This document shows positions 1 through 7,947 of a stretch of 64,000 nt of DNA, in pieces. The first letter of the stretch is position 1. Each line of letters opens with the position of its first letter. A program made the position numbers and the translations under genes. Origin of the DNA: DAOTWA01 sp963702935 (lineage in GTDB: Bacteria > Chloroflexota > Anaerolineae > Anaerolineales > Anaerolineaceae); NCBI GenBank assembly GCA_963702935.1, contig OY969772.1, positions 434,001-498,000 of the forward strand. The letters are read 5' to 3'. A model generated the notes under the pieces. That model ran no database searches. It was not told the origin of the DNA and saw only the letters and a list, made by a program, of their open reading frames with translations.

Positions 1-1325
1 ACGCCGGGCCGACTCTGCTGGTCATGCCCCTGCTGTACGAGGCGGAGTTCGCCGCGCTGGGAGCTTCGCTGCGCGAGATGCTGGACTTGCAACGGGTCGA
101 CCCGACCTACCACCTGGTCTTCGACGATGCCAGCCAGTTGGCGCTCACCTCGGACATGAGCGCCATGCGCGAGCAACTGGAGCGCATCGAGCCGGGCAGC
201 TACGCCGGCTTCCTGCGCTACGTGGAGGAGGGCTGCCGCCACTATACCCTGGCTATGGATCGCCTGGTCAACCGCGACTTCCGCAAGGCGACCGATTTCT
301 TCTGCCTGGCCAACCTGCCGCTGCTCTTGCAGGTGAAGCCGCTCGCCCGGCATTACAGCAACATGGCGGCCTACTTCGACGAGCCGCGCCTGAAGACGGC
401 CTTCACTTTCCAGGACGTGTACATGGGGCTGAGCCCCTTCGAGGCCCCGGCCACCTTCTCGATGATGCCCTTCACCGAGCTGGCCCACGGCGTGTGGTAT
501 CCACGCGGGGGCATGTACCGCGTGGTAGAGGCGCTGATGGAGATCGCCGGGCGCGCCGGGGTGGAGTTCGTTTTCAACACGGCCGTGGAGCGCATCGAGG
601 TGGACGGGGAGCGGGCGCGGGGCGTGCTGCTGGCGGACGGGCGCCGGCTGGCGGCGGACGCCGTGCTGGCCAACGCGGACCTGCCCTACGTGTACCACGA
701 CCTGCTGCCGCAAGACGGCCAGGCCGAGCGCCTGGCCCACAAGCGCTTCTCCTGCTCGACGATCAGCTTCTTCTGGGGGGTGGATCAGCCCTACGAGAAG
801 CTGGGGCCGCACACCCTGTTCCTGGCGGACGACTTCCGCGAGAACTTCGAGAGCATTACCGCAGACCTGGCGCTGCCCGAGAACCCCAGCCTTTACGTGC
901 ACGCCCCGGCGCGCCTGGACCCCGGCATGGCCCCTGCCGGGCAGGATACCCTGATCGCCGTCGTGCCGGTGGGGCACCTGGACGAGACCGGCGAGCAGGA
1001 CTGGAGCGCCATCCGCGACCGGGCGCGGGGGGAGGTCTTCCGCCGCCTGGCCAGCCTGGGCATCACCGACCTGGAGCAACACCTGAAGTTCGAGGTGTCT
1101 TACACGCCGCTGTCGTGGCGCAAGCGTTATAACCTGATGAAAGGGGCCACGCATGGCCTGTGCCACAACCTGACCCAGTTGGGCTACTTGCGCCCCTCCA
1201 ACCGCCATTCGCGCTACCACAACCTGTACTTCGTGGGAGCCAGCACGCGCCCCGGCACGGGCGTGCCCACCGCCCTGGTCTCGGCGCGCCTGAGCGCCGA
1301 GCGCTTGCTGGACGACCTGGGATGA
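1..1325 (+). CDS. crtI: Phytoene desaturase-type FAD oxidoreductase (CrtI family), 5' truncated by window
   Basis: The reading frame is open from base 3, before the first ATG at 24, so the N-terminal FAD-binding part lies outside the window. The visible 440 residues match the middle and C-terminal part of the CrtI/CrtN/CrtD amine-oxidase-like family, including GPTLLVMP near the cut, a YPRGGM substrate-domain motif, and a C-terminal FVGASTRPGTGVPTAL stretch that contacts FAD. Family members desaturate or isomerise carotenoid precursors at the membrane. The stop lies 6 bp before the ATG of a Crp/Fnr regulator, suggesting cotranscription. Which carotenoid step it performs cannot be told from this part. 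Confidence 0.85.
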   Translation, partial: AGPTLLVMPLLYEAEFAALGASLREMLDLQRVDPTYHLVFDDASQLALTSDMSAMREQLERIEPGSYAGFLRYVEEGCRHYTLAMDRLVNRDFRKATDFFCLANLPLLLQVKPLARHYSNMAAYFDEPRLKTAFTFQDVYMGLSPFEAPATFSMMPFTELAHGVWYPRGGMYRVVEALMEIAGRAGVEFVFNTAVERIEVDGERARGVLLADGRRLAADAVLANADLPYVYHDLLPQDGQAERLAHKRFSCSTISFFWGVDQPYEKLGPHTLFLADDFRENFESITADLALPENPSLYVHAPARLDPGMAPAGQDTLIAVVPVGHLDETGEQDWSAIRDRARGEVFRRLASLGITDLEQHLKFEVSYTPLSWRKRYNLMKGATHGLCHNLTQLGYLRPSNRHSRYHNLYFVGASTRPGTGVPTALVSARLSAERLLDDLG

Positions 1326-1331
1326 GAGACC

Positions 1332-2027
1332 ATGGCAGGCATCAGCGCCTTTGACCCGGCTACCCGCAAGGCCCTGGAAGCCAGCTTCCTGTCTACGTTT
1401 CCGGCGGACGCGCTGGAAGAGCTGCTGGGGGATGCCCTGCGCCTCGATCTTCCGGCCGGAAGCGTGCCCTACCGCGAAAGCGGTCTGCCACGCGCCGGGC
1501 TGGTCGTCAGCGGACTGGTGCGTGTCTACATGACCTCGCGGGAGGGGCGGCAGGTTACCGTGCGCTACGCCCGGCCGGGGGAAATGCTGGGCGTGCCGGC
1601 CCTGGTAGGCGGGCCGGTTCCGGTGAACGTGCAAGCCGTCACGGATGCGACGCTGCTGGCGCTCAACACGCACACGCTGGAAAGCCTGGCAAAGCAGAAT
1701 GCGGCCATCGCCTGGGCGCTGGCCCAGGAGACCAGCGAGCGCCTGTACGCCGTGCTGGAAGAGCTGGCCGGCAACACCTTCAGCTCGGTGCGCGAACGCT
1801 GCGCCCGGCACCTGCTCGATCTCGCCGCCGAAAGCCAGCAGGAGCACAGGCTGATCGCCGCGGTCACCCAGCAAGAGATCGCCGACGCAGTCGGGTCGGT
1901 GCGCGAGGTGGTCGCGCGCGCCCTGCACCAACTGGACGTGGAAGGGCTGCTAAAAACGACCCCGGAGGGAATCGTGATCCTCGATCCCGCCGGCCTGTAC
2001 GCCGTCGCCTGGCGCAAAGGCGTGTAA
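1332..2027 (+). CDS. Crp/Fnr-family transcriptional regulator
   Basis: This 231-residue protein has a cyclic-nucleotide-binding-like beta barrel at about residues 25-140 and a C-terminal Crp-type winged helix at about 150-225, where the recognition region reads VTQQEIADAVGSVREVVARAL. There is no Cys cluster like that of Fnr, so an oxygen-sensing 4Fe-4S centre is unlikely. Whether it binds cAMP is not evident. It starts 6 bp after the carotenoid desaturase gene and is probably cotranscribed with it. Carotenoid control by Crp/Fnr proteins such as LitR-associated ones is known, but a link here is inferred from position only. Confidence 0.85.
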   Translation: MAGISAFDPATRKALEASFLSTFPADALEELLGDALRLDLPAGSVPYRESGLPRAGLVVSGLVRVYMTSREGRQVTVRYARPGEMLGVPALVGGPVPVNVQAVTDATLLALNTHTLESLAKQNAAIAWALAQETSERLYAVLEELAGNTFSSVRERCARHLLDLAAESQQEHRLIAAVTQQEIADAVGSVREVVARALHQLDVEGLLKTTPEGIVILDPAGLYAVAWRKGV

Positions 2028-2145
2028 CTAAAGTCACACCTCCCTAGAACAAAGATCACTGACAGACTGTCTTCCCCGCTCTATACTCTCCTTTGTCAGC
2101 AAAAAATTGGACATGGAGGACACCGCCTTTTCTTCCTCCAAGAGA

Positions 2146-2405
2146 ATCCTCCGTGCCCTCTGCGCCTCCGGGGTGAATCCACTTCGACGATCTACCCGCC
2201 AGAGCCACGGAAGACACGGGGTTTTTCTCCCTCCCCAAAAATCCTCCGTGTCCTCTGCGCCTCTGGGGTGAATCCGCTTCGACGATCCACCCGCCAGAGC
2301 CACGGAAGGCACGGGGTTTTTCTCCCTCCCCAAAAATCCTCCGTGTCCTCTGCGCCTCTGTGGTGAATCCACTTCGACGATCTACCCGCCACAAAGCCAC
2401 AGAGC
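2146..2405. repeat. Tandem array of a 95-bp unit, about 2.7 copies
   Basis: Units start at 2146, 2241 and 2336, exactly 95 bp apart. Each begins ATCCTCCGTG and contains CTCTGCGCCTC, GGTGAATCC and CTTCGACGATC, with only a few substitutions between copies. The last copy decays after ACCCGCC. The array fills the gap between the Crp/Fnr gene and the hydrolase gene. The CGCAGAG and CACGGA words recur in other gaps of this window (about 29.3 kb, 50.2 kb), so this looks like a dispersed element that has expanded locally. There is no coding signal. Confidence 0.85.
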
Positions 2406-2435
2406 TTATTCATAAAGTTAGAAAAGGAGAGACAC

Positions 2436-3188
2436 ATGACATCTTCAAATCTGCCCCTGGTGCTGGTGCCTTGCTTCTCGGGCGCGCCCTGGGATACGAG
2501 CGCCTTTCCGCTGTGGAAAGAGCGCATCCTGGTCACCGGGCAGTTGCCGAACGCAAAAAGCATCGACCAATACGTCGATATCGTAGCCGAGTGGACGGCC
2601 AATCTGCCCGAATACGTCCTGGTTGGGGATTCGTTCGGGGCCTCCATCGCGCTGGCCCTGGCAGAACGCCAACCGTCCGGCCTGCGGGCGCTGGTGCTGT
2701 CGGGCGGTTTTGCTTACGCCCACGTCACCCCCTATACCCACCTGAGGCTGGCAGCCGGCAAGCTGCTCGGCCAGGCCGGTTATCCCATTTCCGTTTATTT
2801 CCACGTGCAGAGCCTCGCCTCGCGCTTCGACCCGCCCGGCACCCAGGAGGAGCTACGCGAGCTCTTCTTGACGCATGCGGACGCCCAGACCTTCATCCGG
2901 CGGGGTGAATTGATCTTGAATGCGGACCTGCGCCCGGAGTTGGGGCGGGTGCAGGCGCCCACCCTGATCCTGACCCCGCAAGAGGATCGCCTGATCGGCC
3001 CCGCCGCGGCGGCCGAGCTGCTCCACGGCATTCCGCACGTCGAGGAAATCGTCGTGCCCCACACCGGCCACCTGCTGCGCTTCACCAATGAAGCCGAATA
3101 TGCCCAGGCCGTGGATGCTTTCCTCGCCCGGCTACGGCCCCAGAAAACAGAGAATTTGGCCCTTGACAGAACTAATGTTCTATCTTAG
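2436..3188 (+). CDS. Alpha/beta hydrolase fold protein
   Basis: This 250-residue protein has the alpha/beta hydrolase layout. The nucleophile elbow is GDSFG at about residue 68, an acid candidate lies in the TPQEDRLI segment, and the catalytic His is in HTGHLLRF near residue 210. An AAAGGAGA ribosome site precedes the ATG at 2436. Substrate is unknown; esterases and C-C hydrolases of this size are possible. Its last codons overlap the promoter of the next gene, so the C-terminus and the -35/-10 elements share sequence. There is no signal peptide, so it is probably cytosolic. Confidence 0.8.
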   Translation: MTSSNLPLVLVPCFSGAPWDTSAFPLWKERILVTGQLPNAKSIDQYVDIVAEWTANLPEYVLVGDSFGASIALALAERQPSGLRALVLSGGFAYAHVTPYTHLRLAAGKLLGQAGYPISVYFHVQSLASRFDPPGTQEELRELFLTHADAQTFIRRGELILNADLRPELGRVQAPTLILTPQEDRLIGPAAAAELLHGIPHVEEIVVPHTGHLLRFTNEAEYAQAVDAFLARLRPQKTENLALDRTNVLS

Positions 3189-3191
3189 AAT
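3163..3191 (+). promoter_or_regulatory. Consensus sigma-70-type promoter of the VOC gene pair
   Basis: A perfect -35 TTGACA (3163-3168) is followed by a 17-bp spacer and a -10 TAGAAT (3186-3191). It lies inside the last codons of the hydrolase gene and points at the VOC gene starting at 3238, giving a leader of about 40 nt. Both hexamers and the spacing are close to optimal. Confidence 0.75.
3168..3181. promoter_or_regulatory. Palindromic operator between -35 and -10, SOS-box-like
   Basis: The spacer of the promoter holds AGAACTAATGTTCT, a perfect 5-bp inverted repeat with a 4-bp centre. It fits the GAAC-N4-GTTC form of the LexA/DinR box known from Gram-positive bacteria. A repressor bound here would cover both promoter hexamers. 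Its identity as a LexA site is an inference; other dimeric repressors are possible. Confidence 0.5.
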
Positions 3192-3237
3192 AGACCTATC
3201 TGACCCATGTTGTCTCTATTCGAAAGGAGCGTGTGGT

Positions 3238-3609
3238 ATGGCGCGTGTAGTCCATTTTGAATTGCCGACCAGCGACTCGGGGGCAAGCCGCAAGTTCTAC
3301 GAAGAGGTTTTTGGCTGGAAGCTCAAGAAATGGGAGGGCCCCGTGGAATACTGGCTGGTCATGACCGGCGACCCCGGCACGCCCGGCATCGACGGGGCCC
3401 TGGGCGGGGCCGCCAACGACCTGAAGGGAACCGTCAATACCGTGGGGGTGGCCGACCTGGATGAGACCCTCCAGAAGGTGACAGCCAACGGCGGGGAGGT
3501 AATCATGCCCAAGGACGAGATCCCCGGCGTAGGATGGCTGGCTTACGTGCGAGAGCCGGGCGGAGCCGTGCTGGGCGTGATCCAGAGTCTGCCGGGAATG
3601 AGCATGTAG
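3238..3609 (+). CDS. VOC-family protein (glyoxalase/bleomycin-resistance fold), copy 1
   Basis: The 123-residue product has the paired beta-alpha-beta-beta-beta modules of the vicinal oxygen chelate superfamily, from VHFELPTSD at the start to the FYEEVFGWKL and EPGGAVLGVIQ segments. The ATG at 3238 has a good AAAGGAG site at 3223-3229, whereas an in-frame ATG at 3088 lies inside the hydrolase gene, so 3238 was chosen. Family members include glyoxalase I, dioxygenases and antibiotic-binding proteins; the substrate is not predictable. It is followed after 30 bp by a second VOC gene and is served by the promoter at 3163-3191. Confidence 0.85.
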   Translation: MARVVHFELPTSDSGASRKFYEEVFGWKLKKWEGPVEYWLVMTGDPGTPGIDGALGGAANDLKGTVNTVGVADLDETLQKVTANGGEVIMPKDEIPGVGWLAYVREPGGAVLGVIQSLPGMSM

Positions 3610-3639
3610 GGCCGGCGAATAGAGAAAGGAACAGGTATT

Positions 3640-3999
3640 ATGAGCAACAGCCCCAAGTTCGGATTCGTCCTGGAATACGTGACTGATATCGAGGCGGCCA
3701 GGCGCTTTTACGTGGAAGTACTGGGCCTGAAGGTCGAGCGCTCCGCGCCCACCTTCGTGCAGTTCGGCAATTTCGCCATCGCCAACGACAAGTCGCTGAG
3801 CGCCAGCCGCGACCCGGAGCTATACTGGCTGGTGGAGGACGCCGAGGCGGCTTTCGAGGAGCTCTCGCCAAAGGCCGAGGTCAGCCTGCCGCTCAAGCAG
3901 ATGCCCTTCGGCAAAGTGTTTGGGCTGAAGGATCCCGCCGGGCAGGTCTTCTACCTGATCGAGCTGGCCGCCAACCGTCCCAGCCGCCCGGTGGAATAA
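3640..3999 (+). CDS. VOC-family protein, copy 2
   Basis: This 119-residue single-domain VOC protein begins FGFVLEYVTDIEAARRFYVE and ends with an FGLKDPAGQVFYLIEL strand carrying the usual C-terminal Glu position. It is only distantly similar to the preceding VOC protein, so the pair is not a recent duplication. An AGAAAGGAACAGG ribosome site precedes the ATG. It probably shares the promoter at 3163-3191. The function is unknown beyond a likely metal-dependent or ligand-binding role typical of the fold. Confidence 0.85.
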   Translation: MSNSPKFGFVLEYVTDIEAARRFYVEVLGLKVERSAPTFVQFGNFAIANDKSLSASRDPELYWLVEDAEAAFEELSPKAEVSLPLKQMPFGKVFGLKDPAGQVFYLIELAANRPSRPVE

Positions 4000-4009
4000 G
4001 GCCCTGTCG

Positions 4010-4023
4010 AGACCCTAAAGGTT
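4010..4023. repeat. Single arm of the GACCCTAAAGGT palindromic repeat family
   Basis: AGACCCTAAAGGTT matches one arm of the palindromes found complete at 12.1, 12.4 and 41.5 kb. It lies 10 bp after the stop of the second VOC gene. No matching second arm is present, so this is a degenerate or solo copy. Confidence 0.6.
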
Positions 4024-4199
4024 GCGTGCATCTCAACTTCCGGTAGAAGCCTCGCCACGCGCCATTCGCTTGCTTCACCCGGCATCGTTACGCGCCCCGT
4101 CATGGCAATCATCGCTACCATGATCCGGCTCCATTGCCGCAAAGTTGTTTTGGATACGCTGTGCTGGATCGGTTAGAAAAGTGCGAAAATGTCTCTCAT

Positions 4200-4254
4200 G
4201 GGCTTTTGTGGTGAGTTTTGGTCTTGGCCGACTTCTACTCACCACAAAAAGCCC
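4200..4254. repeat. Inverted repeat between convergent genes
   Basis: A 17-nt arm (4200-4216, ending GTGGTGAGT) pairs with an 18-nt arm (4237-4254, starting ACTCACCAC), with one extra A in the right arm and a 20-nt loop. It sits between the convergent VOC and ABC permease genes, where it could act as a bidirectional terminator or be a palindromic repeat copy. The rest of the 4000-4290 gap shows nothing recognisable. Confidence 0.65.
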
Positions 4255-4291
4255 TATGTTCTCAAGCTATTTTTGGCGAAGGTATTGTTTT

Positions 4292-5050
4292 TCACACCCG
4301 CTTTTTATACGCCCTCATCGCAAAGATATAAGCCACGAGCATAATCCCGACGCACCACGCAAGAGCAACCCAGATGTCATTGCCGACAGGCTGCCCTGCG
4401 AGCAGAGAACGGATCGCATCGACGATGGAGGTGACTGGCTGGTTTTCGGCAAAGGCGCGCACGCCCGACGGCATCGATGCGGTGGGCACAAAGGCTGAGC
4501 TGATAAAAGGCAGGAAGACGATCGGATAGGAAAAGGCGCCTGCGCCGTCCACCGATGTTGCCGATAACCCGGCAATCGCCGCGATCCAGGTCAAGGCCAG
4601 CGTAAACAGCGCGAGAATCCCGGCCACAGCAAGCCATGCCAGTATTCCTGCCGACGAGCGAAAGCCCATGATGAGCGCTACGAGAATGATCACGACCACC
4701 GAGATCGCGTTGGATACCAGCGAGGTCAGCACGTGCCCCCACAGCACAGTGGAACGCGCAATCGGCATGGAATGGAAGCGCTCGAAGATGCCGCTTTGCA
4801 TATCCAGAAACAGACGGTAAGCCGTGTAGGATATGCCGCTGGCAATCGCAATCAGCAGGACGCCGGGCAGCAGGTAGTTCACATAGTTATCCGTGCCGGC
4901 TTGAATGGCGCCGCCGAGCACGTAGACGAACAGCAGCATAAACGCAATCGGCATGATGGTGACCGTGATGATGGTGTCCATGCTGCGGAAAATATGGCGC
5001 ATGGAACGCCCAAGCATGACGCTCATGTCGCTGAAAAAGTGTTTATTCAT
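4292..5050 (-). CDS. ABC-2 type permease (DrrB-like drug exporter membrane subunit)
   Basis: The 252-residue protein has six predicted hydrophobic segments and the ABC2_membrane layout typical of daunorubicin-resistance DrrB proteins. The N-terminal DMSVMLGRSMRHIFRSMDT segment precedes the first helix. The central SMPIARSTVLWGHVLTSL coupling-helix region and a FISSAFVPTASMPSGVRAF motif before the last helix fit the family. Its ATG overlaps the stop codon of the ATPase gene (ATGA at 5047-5050), so translation is probably coupled. With that ATPase it would form an exporter of lipophilic drugs or lipids. Confidence 0.9.
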   Translation of the reverse strand: MNKHFFSDMSVMLGRSMRHIFRSMDTIITVTIMPIAFMLLFVYVLGGAIQAGTDNYVNYLLPGVLLIAIASGISYTAYRLFLDMQSGIFERFHSMPIARSTVLWGHVLTSLVSNAISVVVIILVALIMGFRSSAGILAWLAVAGILALFTLALTWIAAIAGLSATSVDGAGAFSYPIVFLPFISSAFVPTASMPSGVRAFAENQPVTSIVDAIRSLLAGQPVGNDIWVALAWCVGIMLVAYIFAMRAYKKRV

Positions 5051-5815
5051 TGTACCTTTTCCTCCTTTTTACCGATAATGGCGAGGAAGATCTCCTCCAA
5101 CGTCGGTTGTTTTTCCACATACTCCACCTTCGCGGGCGGGAACAGTTTTTTTAGATCCGCGAGCGTGCCGTTGGCGATAATCCTGCCCTCATGCAGAATA
5201 GCAATCCGGTCGGCAAGCTGCTCGGCTTCCTCCAATTGCTGCGTGGTCAGGAATACCGTCGTGCCATTATTGGCAAGCTCTTTGACCGTCTTCCAAACCT
5301 CGATGCGCGCCTCGGGGTCGAGCCCGGTGGTCGGCTCGTCGAGGAAAATAAGCTGCGGCTTCCCTACCAGGCTCATGGCGATGTCGAGTTTGCGGCGCAT
5401 CCCGCCCGAATAGGTGGAAACCCTGCGGTCGGCGGCCTCGGTCAGGCCGAAGCGGTTCAGTAAATCATCCGCGACCTGGCGCGGATTTTCTGAGGTGCCG
5501 CAGCCTGGCGATCATGATCAAATTTTCTCGCCCGGTCAAGATCTCGTCCACGGCGGCGAATTGCCCGGTCAGGCTGATCGACTGGCGCACATCGTCAGGC
5601 TTTGCCGCAACGTCGAAGCCGTTGATGGTGGCAGTTCCGCCGTCTTGCTTGAGCAGCGTGGTAAGGATTTTGATAATCGTCGTTTTGCCCGCGCCGTTGG
5701 AGCCGAGCAGGGCAAAAATATTGCCTTTTTCCACCTCAAAATCTACGCCCTTTAGAACGTGAAGTTTCTTATAGGACTTTTGCAGCCCTTTCACCTGGAT
5801 TGCTTGATTTTGCAT
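5047..5815 (-). CDS. ABC exporter ATPase (DrrA-like), interrupted by a single-base frameshift
   Basis: Two frames together give one DrrA-like ATPase. The upstream part has Walker A GSNGAGKTT and the Q-loop (SLTGQFAAV). The downstream part has the signature YSGGMRRKLDIA, Walker B LIFLDEPTTGLDP and a C-terminal LEEIFLAIIG segment of drug-exporter ATPases. An extra base in the T-run at 5486-5489 (A-run on the coding strand) shifts the frame between LRHLR and NPRQVADDLL. The ATG at 5815 has an AAGGAG site 8 nt upstream; a GTG at 5824 is too close to it. The gene is divergent from marR and probably repressed by it. Confidence 0.85.
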
Positions 5816-5865
5816 ATTCTTCACTCCTTAACGCTTGCGCTTTCCTGTGTTATAATAAGTTTAGT

Positions 5866-5877
5866 TTAGTTACCTAA
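5866..5877. promoter_or_regulatory. Secondary palindrome in the exporter/marR divergent region
   Basis: TTAGTTACCTAA consists of TTAG/CTAA half-sites that resemble the core of the main palindrome 15 bp downstream. It may be a weaker second operator near the exporter promoter. The sequence alone does not prove it. Confidence 0.4.
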
Positions 5878-5891
5878 TTTAATTCCGTGAA

Positions 5892-5914
5892 ATTATCTTA
5901 GTAACTAAGATAAT
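5892..5914. promoter_or_regulatory. Perfect 23-bp palindrome, probable MarR operator
   Basis: Arms of 11 bp (ATTATCTTAGT and ACTAAGATAAT) flank a single central A with no mismatch. It lies in the 124-bp gap between the divergent exporter ATPase gene and the MarR gene, 25 bp before the MarR start. This is the classic place for a MarR dimer to repress both directions. Confidence 0.7.
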
Positions 5915-5939
5915 CGGATTATACACGGAGGAATGCTAA

Positions 5940-7028
5940 TTGTCAAGTGGCCCTTTCGAAAAACGTGAGGAACTGCTCGCCGAGTTTGCACTGGAGGTGC
6001 GGCAGTTTAATGGCCTCAGCGCATCCTTTTTCCGGGCGGCGGCGGCTCATGTTGGGATGAACGTCACGGACTTACAGGTTACCGACATCCTGGATATTAC
6101 CGGGCCGACGACTGCTGGTCAGCTTGCCGAGCTCATGGGCTTGACAACGGGCGCTATCACCGGGATGATCGACCGGTTGGAGAAGGCCGGGCTAGTACGC
6201 CGGGAGCATGATCCGGAAGATGGGCGACGGGTTATCGTCAGGCTCGTCCCGAACGAAGAGGCCCTGCGAAAGATAGACTCGATTTTTAATTCCATCGGGG
6301 GGAGCTGGGACGAGATCGCCTCACAGTACAGTGATGAGCAGGTCGCTTTCCTCGTGGAGTTTCTTAAGCGCAGTAACGCAATGTCCAGGGAAGAGATTGC
6401 CCGGCTGCGCGAAGTGCCTGAAGGTGCGGGCGGTGACTTCTCCGCTCCGCTAGGCGATCTGGAACGTGGGCGCCTGGTCGTTTCTGCCGGGGCATCCACC
6501 CTCAGGGTGCGCGCGGCCACTGGAATGAACGATCTCTACCGGGCGAACTTCACTGGATCGATGCCCAATGTGAATGTGGAAGAAGGGACAATTACCATCC
6601 GCTATCCGCAGCGCCTCTGGTTGCCTGCCCGGCGACAGCGTATGGCAGAAATTGAGCTCAGCACCGCCATCCCCTGGCAGATCGTGATCCGGAGTAGCGG
6701 GTCGGAGGTCACTACCAGGTTGGTCAGTCTGGATCTCCTCGAGCTGGACGCTGACGGGGCAGGAAGCATGTTTACCGTCGAGCTCCCCGAGCCCACTCGC
6801 GTGGTTCCCATCCGGCTGGGTGGCAGTGGGTCCGAATTCACCGTGCGGCGCCCACCGGGTGTTGCAGCCCGAATCCACCTGAAAGGCTGGGGTTCTGGCG
6901 TTGTCTTCGATGGTCAAACGGCCAGTGGCGACGTGAGGCTGCAAAGTCCCAACTATGAAGGTGCGGCCGGGCGCTACGATTTCGAAGTCTCCGGAACTGG
7001 GAGCATGATTACCGTCGCCGCTGGTTGA
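5940..7028 (+). CDS. MarR-family regulator fused to a C-terminal beta-rich repeat domain
   Basis: Residues 1-150 are a MarR winged helix, with LAELMGLTTGAITGMIDRLE as recognition region and a wing DPEDGRRVIVRL. Residues 165-362 form a separate beta-strand-rich domain with recurring Gly/Ser-[EM]-[VF]-T steps (SGSEVTT, AGSMFTVE, GSGSEFTV, GTGSMITV). These look like turns of a beta-helix or the auto-adhesin folds seen in DUF4097-like proteins. Typical MarR proteins are about 150 residues. The TTG start at 5940 has GGAGG at 5927-5931. It probably represses the divergent DrrAB-like exporter. What the beta domain senses is unknown. Confidence 0.8.
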   Translation: MSSGPFEKREELLAEFALEVRQFNGLSASFFRAAAAHVGMNVTDLQVTDILDITGPTTAGQLAELMGLTTGAITGMIDRLEKAGLVRREHDPEDGRRVIVRLVPNEEALRKIDSIFNSIGGSWDEIASQYSDEQVAFLVEFLKRSNAMSREEIARLREVPEGAGGDFSAPLGDLERGRLVVSAGASTLRVRAATGMNDLYRANFTGSMPNVNVEEGTITIRYPQRLWLPARRQRMAEIELSTAIPWQIVIRSSGSEVTTRLVSLDLLELDADGAGSMFTVELPEPTRVVPIRLGGSGSEFTVRRPPGVAARIHLKGWGSGVVFDGQTASGDVRLQSPNYEGAAGRYDFEVSGTGSMITVAAG

Positions 7029-7067
7029 TGGCGAACCGATACTCAGGTTTTGCATCTTCTTTACTCT

Positions 7068-7934
7068 TTATAAAATGGTAACCTTGGATAAATCGACTCC
7101 CAGGCTCTTGAGGGATGCATAGGTCAGCTTATCCATCCTCGCGCCGTCGAAACAGGCAGTCTGGAGGGCGCGGTAATATTTATTCGTCCAGGAAGACGTC
7201 GCACGGAAAGATACATTTTTGAGTGTCGCGCCCCTAAAAGTGACTTCATTCAGCGCCGAATTGTCAAACTTGACTCCGATAAAGGTCTGCCCGTCCAGGC
7301 ACAGGCCCCGCAGGTCGGATTTGTCGAAGTCCACGCCGTCGAAAATACAGTTTTCAAAAACTGTTTTTCTAAGGTCGGTCAGGGTCAGTTTGACGTCGGT
7401 CAGCTTTACATCGCTGAATTTGGCCCCCTTCAGCTCTGACGTGTTGAATTCGGTGCGTACAAGAATGGTTTTGTTGAAGCTCGCACCCGCAAGGTCGAGG
7501 GTGGAGAAATTGCAGTCTGTCAGATTTGCACCGTCAAAGCTGGCTTCGCGCACATCGCTGCTCTTGAACGAGCTGCCGGTCAGATCCGCGCCCGAAAAGT
7601 TGGAGCCGCGCAACGTGCTGGCTTCAAATTTTCCTTTATGTGCGGTAACGCCCGCGAAGTCACTCTCCGGCAAGTTGCTCGCGCTGAAGTTGATCAACAA
7701 CTGCCGCTCCAGCGAGCGGGAGAGGTTAGCCATTTCCTGTACCGTTTGCTCGATGTCGCCGATGCTGTCGATGGTCATCCGAAAAGCCGTTTCATCGTCC
7801 TTGCCCTCGGCTATGAGATCATTGAAGCGTTCCCGTAAATCGGAGAGCAGGTCGGCCTTTAGCTCGGCCACGCTTTTTACTCCCTCGTAAGGGGCGAAAA
7901 CGCCGTTCAGGTATTCATTTATTTTCTCGTTCAT
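7068..7934 (-). CDS. Pentapeptide-repeat protein with N-terminal DUF1700-like segment
   Basis: The 288-residue protein opens with a helical segment of about 75 residues (LNGVFAPYEGVKSVAEL, then DLRERFNDLIAEGKDDETAF). Such a segment commonly precedes membrane or effector domains in genes next to PadR regulators. From about residue 85 to 270 it has A(D/N)LxX pentapeptide repeats such as LRGSNFSGADLTGSSF and ANLTDCNF, which fold as a right-handed quadrilateral beta-helix. There is no membrane segment. It lies 13 bp downstream of the padR gene and is probably its cotranscribed target. The binding partner is not predictable. Confidence 0.85.
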   Translation of the reverse strand: MNEKINEYLNGVFAPYEGVKSVAELKADLLSDLRERFNDLIAEGKDDETAFRMTIDSIGDIEQTVQEMANLSRSLERQLLINFSASNLPESDFAGVTAHKGKFEASTLRGSNFSGADLTGSSFKSSDVREASFDGANLTDCNFSTLDLAGASFNKTILVRTEFNTSELKGAKFSDVKLTDVKLTLTDLRKTVFENCIFDGVDFDKSDLRGLCLDGQTFIGVKFDNSALNEVTFRGATLKNVSFRATSSWTNKYYRALQTACFDGARMDKLTYASLKSLGVDLSKVTIL

Positions 7935-7947
7935 GACTCAAATCTCC

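Noticed and set aside
2146..2405. CRISPR-like array
   Set aside because: The 95-bp units are contiguous without unique spacers, and no cas genes are near.
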